From the NCBI RefSeq assembly GCF_003634095.1, contig NZ_RBIR01000012.1, forward strand, positions 46,308 through 110,307: DNA of 64,000 nucleotides, in the 5' to 3' direction. The notes beneath the pieces are model-generated. The model was not told where the DNA came from, did no database searches, and was given only the letters and a program-made list of their open reading frames with translations. This document shows positions 16,837 to 24,222 of the stretch, piece by piece (positions within the stretch are counted from its first letter, which is position 1; each line of letters begins with the position of its first letter). This stretch comes from Arthrobacter oryzae (GTDB lineage: Bacteria; Actinomycetota; Actinomycetes; Actinomycetales; Micrococcaceae). The position numbers and the translations under genes are program-made.

Positions 16837-17943
16837 TTGTTCCTCAAGACATTCGGTTGGTCGTTCGCGGTCACCCTCATCGCGTTGGTGGTCGCTTTTC
16901 TTTACGGCGGACCCCAGGCACTGATCCTCTGCCTTATCTTGGGCATTCTTGAAATCAGCCTGAGTTTCGATAACGCCGTGATCAACGCGCGAATCCTCGA
17001 GCGGATGAACCCCTTCTGGCAGAAGATGTTCCTGAGCGTGGGCGTTATTATCGCCGTGTTCGGTATGCGCATCCTCTTCCCCTTGCTCATCGTGGGAATC
17101 ACGGCAGGCCTGAATCCTGTCGAAGCCGTCGGCCTCGCCATGGAAAAGGGCGACCCTCACACCCCGGGCAGCTACGGCTACCTGCTGCACGAAGCTCACC
17201 CGCAGATTGCGGCTTTCGGCGGAATGTTCCTTCTGATGCTGTTTCTGGACTTCATCCTGGCCCACCGTGATATCAAGTGGATCAAGTTCCTCGAGATCCC
17301 GCTCGCCCGGTTGGGCAAACTGGAAGGCGCATCCTTGATCATCGGGATGGCGGCGCTGGCAATCGCCGGGGCTGTAGCGGGCGAGCAACAAGGCATTGTG
17401 CTGCTCGCGGGCCTGTTGGGCATGATCACGTACTTCCTCGTGAACGGCCTCGGAAACCTGTTCGACGTCGATGAGGACGGCGACGTCGATGCCGCCGATG
17501 CGGACCTCGTGGTTCATTCCGGTCCCTCCGGTGCGGCTCAACTTGCCGGCAAGGCCGCCCTCATGCTCTTCCTCTACTTGGAAGTCATCGACGCATCCTT
17601 CTCGTTCGACGGCGTTATCGGAGCCTTCGCCATCACGTCCGATCCCATCATCATCGCGCTTGGACTGGGCTTCATCGGAGCCATGTTCGTCCGCTCCCTG
17701 ACCGTATTCCTGGTCCGGCAGGGCACGCTTGACGAATTCGAGTACCTGGACCACGGCGCACACTGGGCCATCGGTGCCCTGGCCGTCATCCTGCTGATCA
17801 CAATCGTGGTTCCGGTCAATGAGATCGTCACAGGCCTCGTCGGGGTTGTCTTCATCGGTGCGGCCTTTCTTGGCTCGGTCCGACGCAACAACAGGGCCCG
17901 CACCGCTGAGCAGGAAGAAGCGCTCGAGCCCGCTAAAAGCTAG
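16837..17943 (+). CDS. DUF475/TerC-family membrane protein (368 aa)
   Basis: A many-span integral membrane protein of the TerC superfamily. The two signature acidic motifs are present inside spans: SLSFDNAVIN (41-50) and DASFSFDGVIGAF (252-264). Between the two halves lies a soluble loop with an EF-hand-like run of acids, D210-D212-D214-D216-D218-D221, which would bind Ca2+. TerC proteins act with TerD in metal homeostasis and tellurite or stress resistance, and some help Mn2+ export; which ion this one handles is unknown. The TTG start is supported by the CAGGAG upstream and because it opens on the first span. It is the first gene of the operon that continues through the HAD gene. Confidence 0.85.
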   Translation: MFLKTFGWSFAVTLIALVVAFLYGGPQALILCLILGILEISLSFDNAVINARILERMNPFWQKMFLSVGVIIAVFGMRILFPLLIVGITAGLNPVEAVGLAMEKGDPHTPGSYGYLLHEAHPQIAAFGGMFLLMLFLDFILAHRDIKWIKFLEIPLARLGKLEGASLIIGMAALAIAGAVAGEQQGIVLLAGLLGMITYFLVNGLGNLFDVDEDGDVDAADADLVVHSGPSGAAQLAGKAALMLFLYLEVIDASFSFDGVIGAFAITSDPIIIALGLGFIGAMFVRSLTVFLVRQGTLDEFEYLDHGAHWAIGALAVILLITIVVPVNEIVTGLVGVVFIGAAFLGSVRRNNRARTAEQEEALEPAKS

Positions 17944-17999
17944 CCCCGCGGTTAATACCAAAGCAACAACAACTACTACGACGAAAAGCGAGTCATCAC

Positions 18000-18590
18000 A
18001 TGGGTTTGAGTTTGCAGAAGGGCCAGTCACTGTCGCTGACAAAGCAGAACGGTGAATCCCTGACGAATGTCCGTCTCGGTCTCGGCTGGGACTCCGCGGT
18101 TCCCGCCAAGAAGGGTTTCTTCGGCGGAACCAAAACGGTTGAAATCGACCTGGATGCATCGGCCATCCTGTTTGACTCTCGCGGCCAGCACCTCGACACG
18201 GTCTTCTTCAACCAGCTCACCAGCAAGGACGGATCCATTCGTCACACGGGTGACAACTTGACGGGCGAAGGCGAAGGCGACGACGAGACCCTCATGGTGA
18301 ACCTGCCGACCGTATCGGCGGCCGTCACGCACATCGTGTTTGTCATCACCAGTTACACCCAGCAGACCTTCGACATGGTCCAGAACGCCTTCTGCCGCGT
18401 CATCGACGATTCGGTGGCAGGTAGCCCCGAAGTTGCTCGCTACGACCTCACGGAATCGGGCCCCTACACGGCCATGATCATGTCCAAGCTTTCCCGGAAC
18501 GGAAACTCCTGGACCTTCCAGGCAATCGGCGCGCCGGCCAACGGGCGTACGCCCGGCGACGTCCGCGGCGCCGCGGCATCTGCCCTCTAG
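18000..18590 (+). CDS. terD: TerD-family protein 1 (TerZ-like, 196 aa)
   Basis: Starts SLQKGQSLSLTKQNGESL and carries the two Ca2+-binding patches of the family: VEIDLDASAILFD and GDNLTGEGEGDDE, plus FFNQL. It has a short insertion (AKKGFFGGTKT) absent from the other copies in this cluster, which is the TerZ-like form. TerD proteins are cytoplasmic beta-sandwich Ca2+ binders thought to gather at the membrane with TerC. It lies 56 bases after the TerC-like gene. Confidence 0.88.
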   Translation: MGLSLQKGQSLSLTKQNGESLTNVRLGLGWDSAVPAKKGFFGGTKTVEIDLDASAILFDSRGQHLDTVFFNQLTSKDGSIRHTGDNLTGEGEGDDETLMVNLPTVSAAVTHIVFVITSYTQQTFDMVQNAFCRVIDDSVAGSPEVARYDLTESGPYTAMIMSKLSRNGNSWTFQAIGAPANGRTPGDVRGAAASAL

Positions 18591-18649
18591 GATCAAACGA
18601 GCGCTCATTAGCTCTATCGAATTTACACACCAAACTGAAGGAGTACCTC

Positions 18650-19231
18650 TTGTCTAGCCTGACTCTGAGCAAGGGCAGCAACCTGTCACTGACCAAAGCC
18701 GACCCGGGACTTCGCAAGGCCATGATCGGCCTGGGGTGGGATCCGCGGACCACCGCTGGCGAACAGTTCGACCTCGATGCCTCGGCTCTCCTGGTCCGTG
18801 CTGACGGCAAGGTCCGCTCCAATGATGACTTCATCTTTTACAACCAGTTGTCCTCGGCCGACGGTTCGATCGTCCACCAGGGCGACAACCGCACCGGCGA
18901 GGGTGAGGGCGACGACGAGCAGATCCTCATTGACCTTGGCTCCGTTGCGGCAGACATCGAGAAGATCGTCATCGTCGTCTCCATTGACCAGGCAGAAGCA
19001 CGCCGCCAGAACTTCGGCCAGGTCCGAGACGCGTTCTGCCGGGTCGTCAATCAGGAAACGGACAACGAAGTTGTCCGATACGACCTCACGGAAGACGCTG
19101 CAGCGGAAACCTGCATGATCTTTGCCGAGATCTATCGAAACGGCGGCGAGTGGAAGTTCCGTGCCGTGGGCCAGGGATACGCCTCAGGCCTCCGCGGCGT
19201 GGCGACAGACTTCGGCATCGCGCTGGACTAG
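18650..19231 (+). CDS. terD: TerD-family protein 2 (193 aa)
   Basis: A canonical TerD: SLTLSKGSNLSLTKADPGL, LGWDPRT, FDLDASALLV, FIFYNQLSSADGSI and GDNRTGEGEGDDE, with all acidic Ca2+ ligands kept. The TTG start has AAGGAG six bases before it. It is very close in sequence to the next copy, so the two arose by a recent duplication. A hairpin follows the stop and may lower expression of the downstream genes. Confidence 0.9.
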   Translation: MSSLTLSKGSNLSLTKADPGLRKAMIGLGWDPRTTAGEQFDLDASALLVRADGKVRSNDDFIFYNQLSSADGSIVHQGDNRTGEGEGDDEQILIDLGSVAADIEKIVIVVSIDQAEARRQNFGQVRDAFCRVVNQETDNEVVRYDLTEDAAAETCMIFAEIYRNGGEWKFRAVGQGYASGLRGVATDFGIALD

Positions 19232-19237
19232 AAGTCG

Positions 19238-19260
19238 GTGGCCCGGCAACGCCGGGCCAC
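19238..19260 (+). terminator. Hairpin between the second and third TerD genes
   Basis: A perfect 10-bp stem GTGGCCCGGC / GCCGGGCCAC with loop AAC starts seven bases after the stop of TerD 2. There is no full U-run (TTCACC follows). It may be an attenuator or an mRNA-stabilising 3' end that gives the front of the operon higher expression. Confidence 0.5.
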
Positions 19261-19299
19261 TTCACCCCGCTTTCACCAGATTGAACAAGGAGAACAACC

Positions 19300-19881
19300 A
19301 TGGCAGGCCTGACTCTTACCAAAGGCAGTAACCTCTCGCTCACCAAGACCGATCCGGGGCTGAACAAGGTTCTCGTCGGGCTGGGCTGGGATCCCCGCAC
19401 TACGACAGGCGATGCCTTTGATCTGGACGCATCAGCGCTCCTGCTCGGGGCCGACGGCAAAGTCCGGAGCTCGGCGGACTTCATCTTCTACAACCAGCCG
19501 TCGGCAGCAGACGGCTCGGTGATCCACAAGGGCGACAACCGATCCGGCGAGGGCGACGGCGACGACGAAGTGGTCGCCGTCGACCTCTCGGCCGTGGGCT
19601 CAGATGTTGAGCGAATCGTGTTCGTGGTATCGATCGACCAGGCGGACACCCGCCGACAGAATTTTGGCCAGGTGCGCTCCGCCTACTGCCGGGTCGTCAA
19701 CCAGGAGAGCGACGCAGAGGTGGTTCGCTACGATCTGAGCGAGGATGCCGCGCCCGAGACCTGCATGATCTTCTCAGAGCTCTACCGGCACAACGGCGAG
19801 TGGAAGTTCAAGGCCGTCGGACAGGGATACGCCACAGGCCTCACTGGTATTGCCGCGGACTTCGGCGTTCAGCTCGGCTAA
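19300..19881 (+). CDS. terD: TerD-family protein 3 (193 aa)
   Basis: Canonical TerD with FDLDASALLLG, FIFYNQPSAADGSV and GDNRSGEGDGDDE. The ATG is preceded by AAGGAG. It differs from copy 2 in scattered positions but keeps all Ca2+ ligands, so both should fold and bind metal alike. Confidence 0.9.
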   Translation: MAGLTLTKGSNLSLTKTDPGLNKVLVGLGWDPRTTTGDAFDLDASALLLGADGKVRSSADFIFYNQPSAADGSVIHKGDNRSGEGDGDDEVVAVDLSAVGSDVERIVFVVSIDQADTRRQNFGQVRSAYCRVVNQESDAEVVRYDLSEDAAPETCMIFSELYRHNGEWKFKAVGQGYATGLTGIAADFGVQLG

Positions 19882-19911
19882 GTCCGAGACCACAGAAAGA
19901 GAGACTTAACA

Positions 19912-21108
19912 ATGAGCATGCAACTCACCCCGCCTGAAACGTCGGCCTCGAACCCCCTCGTCCTGAATGCCCCGGAGGCTCCGGGCATCGTCAAGGAAGA
20001 CGACGCCCCGGGAATGGTCCCCGTTCCGGCGGAACGTCAGCAGGAAATCAATGCACAGGCGCGTGCCTTCATCACCGAAGTGTCGGCCATGAGCCCGTTC
20101 AGCCCCGAGTACTCCAGCAAGATCGATGGCATCAACCGGCTTGGCGGCCAGCAGCTCGTGGCATCCGCCAACACCTCAAGCCGCCTGCTGGAGCGGTCTT
20201 CCACGTCGCTGGCCGGCGCGAAGAAGTCCGGCAGCAGCGCCCAGGTGCAGGTCGCCTCAACGCTCGGTGAGCTTCGTTCCACAGTTGAAGACCTGACGCC
20301 GAGCAACGCTGACTTGGGCGTCGGCCGGAAGATCCTCGGAATTATTCCCGGCGGCAACAAGCTGGCCAAGTACTTCCAGAGGTACGAGAGTGCCCAGACC
20401 CAGCTCGATAAGATCATCAAGTCCCTGATGGCAGGCCAGGACGCCCTGCTGAAGGACAACGCCTCGCTGGCACAGGAAAAGACCCAGCTTTGGGAGACCA
20501 TGCAGGGACTGAGTGAATACGCAGTTTTTGCCAAGGCCCTGGACACGGCCACTGCCAGCAGGATCGACGACATGAAGATGCAGGGCCAGATCGAAGAGGC
20601 AGGCAAGCTCGACTCTGACGTGCTGTATCCGATCCGCCAGCGCCACCAGGACATCCTGACCCAGCTGGCCGTCTCGGTCCAGGGCTATCTGGCCATCGAC
20701 ATGATCCGCAAGAACAACACTGAACTGATCAAGGGCGTGGAACGGGCCCGCACGACGACGATCTCCGCGCTGCGGACCGCCGTCATTGTGGCCCAGGCCC
20801 TGGCGAACCAGAAGATGGTGCTGGACCAGATCGACGCCATCAACACAACGACGAACAACATGATCCTCAAGACAAGCGAAATGCTAAAGGATCAGACCGC
20901 GCGGATCCACCAGCAGGCAGCGAGCTCCGGTGTCAGCGTGGAAACATTGCAGAAAGCATTCGACAACGTCTTCCAGACCATGGACGCCATCGACACCTTC
21001 CGTTCCCAGGCCAACAAGAGCATGGAAGGCACCGTGCATGCCCTCGAAACCGGGCTGGAGCGGGCCCGCCCCTACCTTGACAGGGTGCGGCAGCAGGAGG
21101 GGAATTAG
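19912..21108 (+). CDS. telA: TelA-family toxic anion resistance protein (398 aa)
   Basis: A long alpha-helical protein of the TelA/KlaA family: acidic N-terminus, then ARAFITEVSAMSPFSPEY, ILGIIPGGNKLAKYFQRYES (the family GxIPxG turn) and long amphipathic helices with little Pro or Gly. TelA proteins are required for tellurite resistance in some plasmid and chromosomal systems and are also seen in stress operons; the molecular activity is not known. It lies 30 bases after TerD 3, in the usual place for this gene in actinobacterial Ter operons. Confidence 0.88.
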   Translation: MSMQLTPPETSASNPLVLNAPEAPGIVKEDDAPGMVPVPAERQQEINAQARAFITEVSAMSPFSPEYSSKIDGINRLGGQQLVASANTSSRLLERSSTSLAGAKKSGSSAQVQVASTLGELRSTVEDLTPSNADLGVGRKILGIIPGGNKLAKYFQRYESAQTQLDKIIKSLMAGQDALLKDNASLAQEKTQLWETMQGLSEYAVFAKALDTATASRIDDMKMQGQIEEAGKLDSDVLYPIRQRHQDILTQLAVSVQGYLAIDMIRKNNTELIKGVERARTTTISALRTAVIVAQALANQKMVLDQIDAINTTTNNMILKTSEMLKDQTARIHQQAASSGVSVETLQKAFDNVFQTMDAIDTFRSQANKSMEGTVHALETGLERARPYLDRVRQQEGN

Positions 21109-21142
21109 TGGCCGTCAGCCCTGAGCAATAGGCTTACGGGCT

Positions 21143-21664
21143 ATGGTCGCAAATTTCTTAGGTTCGCTATTCGGCGGCGGAGCGGCACCCCGCTCCGCCG
21201 CCGTTGCGGGGGCCGAACTTCCAGGTGTCGCGGATCCGGCTGCGGACGAACTGGCAGTCACCGGGGCCGCTCTCGAAGAGCTGCGGCGGACGGCACTAGG
21301 CAATGGCGCGCAACTGCCCACTATCGTGGTGTCCCAACTCCTGCAGTTGGCCGACATCCTGCGGGCCCTCATTGGCTACATCGGCCCGTCGGGTGCATCG
21401 ACGGAGCAGCGCGTGCTGCTGAACGCCGTCATCACCGACTACCTTCCGTCCCCGCTGCGGGCATACCTAATGCTGGCCGCTGGGTCCCGGCGGGACGAAT
21501 CCCCCGACACCGCTGTGTTGTTGGAACAGCTCGCCACGCTCTACGCCACCGTTCAGAACCTGGACAACCAGGTCCGTACCGGTGCCATTACGGAACTGGC
21601 TGTCCATGGCCAGTTCCTCAGGGACAAGTTTGATATTGATGGTCTACATCTGGAAGGACGCTAG
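21143..21664 (+). CDS. Uncharacterised Ter-operon protein (173 aa)
   Basis: I do not recognise a named family. The N-terminus (NFLGSLFGGGAAPRS) is Gly/Ala-rich. The rest is helical and acidic, with IVVSQLLQLADILRALIGYIG and LRAYLMLAAGSRRDE, and has no membrane span or Cys/His cluster. Its stop shares a base with the GTG of the next gene, so the two are translationally coupled. The place between TelA and a TerD suggests a structural partner of one of them. Confidence 0.75.
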   Translation: MVANFLGSLFGGGAAPRSAAVAGAELPGVADPAADELAVTGAALEELRRTALGNGAQLPTIVVSQLLQLADILRALIGYIGPSGASTEQRVLLNAVITDYLPSPLRAYLMLAAGSRRDESPDTAVLLEQLATLYATVQNLDNQVRTGAITELAVHGQFLRDKFDIDGLHLEGR

Positions 21665-22215
21665 TGGCATCTATGGTTGCGGGCAGCAATGCCGCCCTCA
21701 CTGCTGAGAACCCCGGACTGGACAAGGTGCTGCTGGGAATCGGCTGGGACATGGTCCCTAGCCGCGGCCCGCAGGCAGAGCTGGTTCCGATGGTGATCAT
21801 GTGCGGGACGGACGGCCGCGCCATTTCGGATGACCATCTGATTTTCTTCAACCAGATCGCCAGCCCCGATGGCAGCATTTCCTTCGCGGGAGCGGAAGAC
21901 CAGGAACAGATCGACGTCGACCTCACCCGGGTGCCCGAGTCGGTCCACAAGATCGCCGTGCTGCTCTACGTGGATCCGGAGGTGCGGGGACCGGGTACCT
22001 TCGGGGCGGTCAAGAACGCCTACCTGCGGGTCGCCACCGACCAAAACCGGGAGCTGCTTCGTTTCACAGTGCCGCGGGGGAACCTCGACAAGATCAACGC
22101 CATGATTCTCGGGGAGCTCTACAGGCACGCCGGGGGCTGGAAATTCCGTGCCCTCGGCCAAGGATATGAAGCCGGGCTCGCAGCCGTTGCCGCCGACTTC
22201 AAATTGAGGCTCTGA
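21664..22215 (+). CDS. Diverged TerD-family protein 4, Ca2+ ligands lost (183 aa)
   Basis: The overall TerD shape is clear: ALTAENPGLDKVLLGIGWD, LIFFNQIASPDGSI, VHKIAVLLYVDPE, ELYRHAGGWKFRALGQGYEAGL. But the first Ca2+ patch DLDAS is replaced by VIMCGTDG, and the second (GDNRTGEGEGDDE in copies 2 and 3) is AGAEDQEQID, shorter and with fewer acids. It may therefore not bind Ca2+ in the usual way and could act as a structural or regulatory partner of the canonical copies. The GTG start overlaps the stop of the gene before by one base. Confidence 0.85.
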   Translation: MASMVAGSNAALTAENPGLDKVLLGIGWDMVPSRGPQAELVPMVIMCGTDGRAISDDHLIFFNQIASPDGSISFAGAEDQEQIDVDLTRVPESVHKIAVLLYVDPEVRGPGTFGAVKNAYLRVATDQNRELLRFTVPRGNLDKINAMILGELYRHAGGWKFRALGQGYEAGLAAVAADFKLRL

Positions 22216-22217
22216 GC

Positions 22218-23006
22218 ATGGCGCTAGACCGAACCTCGCTCCGTACCGACATCGGATATCTCAGCCGGCGCCGGAAGGCCGCGGCGCAGCCTGAGCCTCG
22301 ACCCGCTGCGCAAACTACAGCAACGTCCCCTGAGCTCGGCACCAGCCGGCCTTCGCCCAGCGGACTGACGCTGGGCGCAAACCGGGCGCGTTCCGGCGGA
22401 CTCACGCTCGATGGCCGCCCGGCGCCTACGCCGTCCGCGAAAGCCTCAGTGACTCCAGGGCCGGGGCCCGGGCCCGTTCCGTCCCCGTCGGAGAGGTTCT
22501 TCCCGGCCCCGGATTTTGGCAGCGTCCGCGAGTTGGGGGAAGCCAACCCCGTGGTGCGCCTAAACGCCCGGCAGTCCGCGATTGGCTCGCTCCTAGTGAC
22601 CGGGGTTCGCTCCGTGGCATGGGAAGACCAGCAGCTCACCGCGGGTGCCCACCACGTGGACGGGCACAAAGCCGGCACCGCCGTCGTCACTCCCGGAAAC
22701 CGGCCGCTGGCCGGAGTGCAGGACGCGGCCGGAATCGTGTCCCTGCGCCACGTTCGGCTCCTGCGCCGGGTTCTTTTCGTCGCAGGCGAGACCCCGCTGA
22801 CCGTCGGAGTCTTCGACGGCGCGGCCGCCGCGGTGGCCGCCCGAAACGATGCCGGTTTGCGAAGCGTCCTGTATGTCGCGCGGGTCGGTGCTCTCTTGGA
22901 GCTTCGCGCCGAATTCGTCGCGGCGGACGCCTCCGACGCTGCCATCTGGGCAATTTTCGGTTTCAATATGACTATTCCACTGGACCAACGGGTCCTGCGG
23001 CGCTGA
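22218..23006 (+). CDS. Uncharacterised Ter-operon protein with long linker (262 aa)
   Basis: Residues 1-90 are a basic, then Pro/Ser/Gly-rich low-complexity stretch with two SGLTL repeats. From about 95 on there is a beta-rich domain (VVRLNARQSAIGSLLVTGV, VSLRHVRLLRRVLFVAG, LTVGVFDGAAAAV, LELRAEFVAA) that could be a distant relative of the TerD sandwich or a separate fold. No catalytic motif is seen. It starts two bases after the stop of TerD 4. It is probably a partner specific to actinobacterial Ter clusters. Confidence 0.7.
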   Translation: MALDRTSLRTDIGYLSRRRKAAAQPEPRPAAQTTATSPELGTSRPSPSGLTLGANRARSGGLTLDGRPAPTPSAKASVTPGPGPGPVPSPSERFFPAPDFGSVRELGEANPVVRLNARQSAIGSLLVTGVRSVAWEDQQLTAGAHHVDGHKAGTAVVTPGNRPLAGVQDAAGIVSLRHVRLLRRVLFVAGETPLTVGVFDGAAAAVAARNDAGLRSVLYVARVGALLELRAEFVAADASDAAIWAIFGFNMTIPLDQRVLRR

Positions 23007-23040
23007 TCCGGCAGCGCACTACTGTAACAACTAGGGGACG

Positions 23041-24222
23041 ATGCAGCACTTCAAAGCCTTGGCCGATTCCGTCAAGGATCGGCTTTTCCACCTGCGCCCC
23101 GAATACCTTCACCGCACGTCGGACCCCGGCCTGCTCGCCGTCGCACTGGGTGCCACCCTGTACTCGCCGGCCACGAGAGGCTCGCTGGCACACGGAATCC
23201 GGAAACAAGCCGGGGCAGGGTGTCTTAGCATCGTCGTCTGCCTTGAAGATGCCGTTCCCGACGAGGAAGTGCCCGCCGCAGAGGAGAACCTGCTCGTTGC
23301 ACTGGATGAACTGTCCCAGGACGATCCGGGCGAGCTCCCCCTGATCTTCATCCGGTGCCGTACGCCCGAACAGCTTCTCGACGTCGGACGCAGGGCAGGC
23401 GCGGCCCTCGGAGTCGTCTACGGCTTCGTTCTGCCCAAGTTCGAGAACGAGACGGGGCGCGGGCGTGCCTTCCTTGAGGCACTGGAGTTGTTGAACAAGG
23501 AAGCCGGCCGCACCGGGGGCTCACAGGACCAGGCTCTGAGGGCGATGCCGATCATCGAGGACCTTTCGACAACCCATCTGGAGTCACGCGTACGGGTTCT
23601 GACGGACAATCTGGCCCTGGTCGAAGAGTTCCGTGAACTGGTGCTGTGCGTCCGGATCGGTGCCACAGATATGTCCAGTGCCTTTGGCCTGCGGCGTTCT
23701 CGCGATCTGACCATCTACAACGTCAAGGTGGTCGCCAACATCATTGGCGACGTCGTGAACATCTTCGGCCGCCCGCATGACGGCTGGATCATCTCAGGGC
23801 CCGTCTGGGAACACTTCGTCAACACGGAACGGATCCTGCGGCCGCAGCTGCGGTCCACCCCGTTCGAGGCCGTCAACGAGGGCAAGCTCCGGCAGCGCAT
23901 CCTGCTGGACAATCTGGACGGCCTGATTCGCGAGATCGAGCTGGACCTCGCCAACGGCCTGCTGGGCAAGACGGTTATCCATCCCAGCCATGTGCCCGTG
24001 GTGCACGCCATGTGCGTCGTAAGCCACGAGGAATACCTCGATGCCCTGGACATAGCCGGGAGCGCGGGCGGAGGCGTGAAGGCGTCGTCCTATGGGAACA
24101 AGATGAATGAGTTCAAACCACACCGGGCATGGGCGGAGCGCACCTTGTTGCGTGCCAGGGCCTTCGGGGTCGCAAGGCCCGGCGTCAATTTTGTCGAACT
24201 ACTGGAAGCGAGCATGCGGTGA
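23041..24222 (+). CDS. HpcH/HpaI aldolase / CitE-like lyase of the Ter cluster (393 aa)
   Basis: A TIM-barrel C-C lyase of the HpcH/CitE type: ATLYSPATRG at the front, VVCLEDAVPDEEV with metal-binding acids, FVLPKFEN, AMPIIEDL, VLCVRIGATDMSSAFGL and KTVIHPSHVPVVH. In Ter clusters this enzyme occurs with the PRTase-TRSP-PELOTA protein and a HAD phosphatase, and comparative work has proposed that the set makes a nucleoside-like metabolite. The substrate is unknown. Its stop overlaps the GTG of the next gene (GTGA), so the products are made together. Confidence 0.85.
   Translation: MQHFKALADSVKDRLFHLRPEYLHRTSDPGLLAVALGATLYSPATRGSLAHGIRKQAGAGCLSIVVCLEDAVPDEEVPAAEENLLVALDELSQDDPGELPLIFIRCRTPEQLLDVGRRAGAALGVVYGFVLPKFENETGRGRAFLEALELLNKEAGRTGGSQDQALRAMPIIEDLSTTHLESRVRVLTDNLALVEEFRELVLCVRIGATDMSSAFGLRRSRDLTIYNVKVVANIIGDVVNIFGRPHDGWIISGPVWEHFVNTERILRPQLRSTPFEAVNEGKLRQRILLDNLDGLIREIELDLANGLLGKTVIHPSHVPVVHAMCVVSHEEYLDALDIAGSAGGGVKASSYGNKMNEFKPHRAWAERTLLRARAFGVARPGVNFVELLEASMR

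Noticed and set aside
16210..18159. 649-codon minus-strand open frame opposite the HNH and TerC-like genes
   Set aside because: It covers two real genes with family motifs and is rich in low-complexity acidic/His sequence, the usual effect of high GC on the opposite strand.
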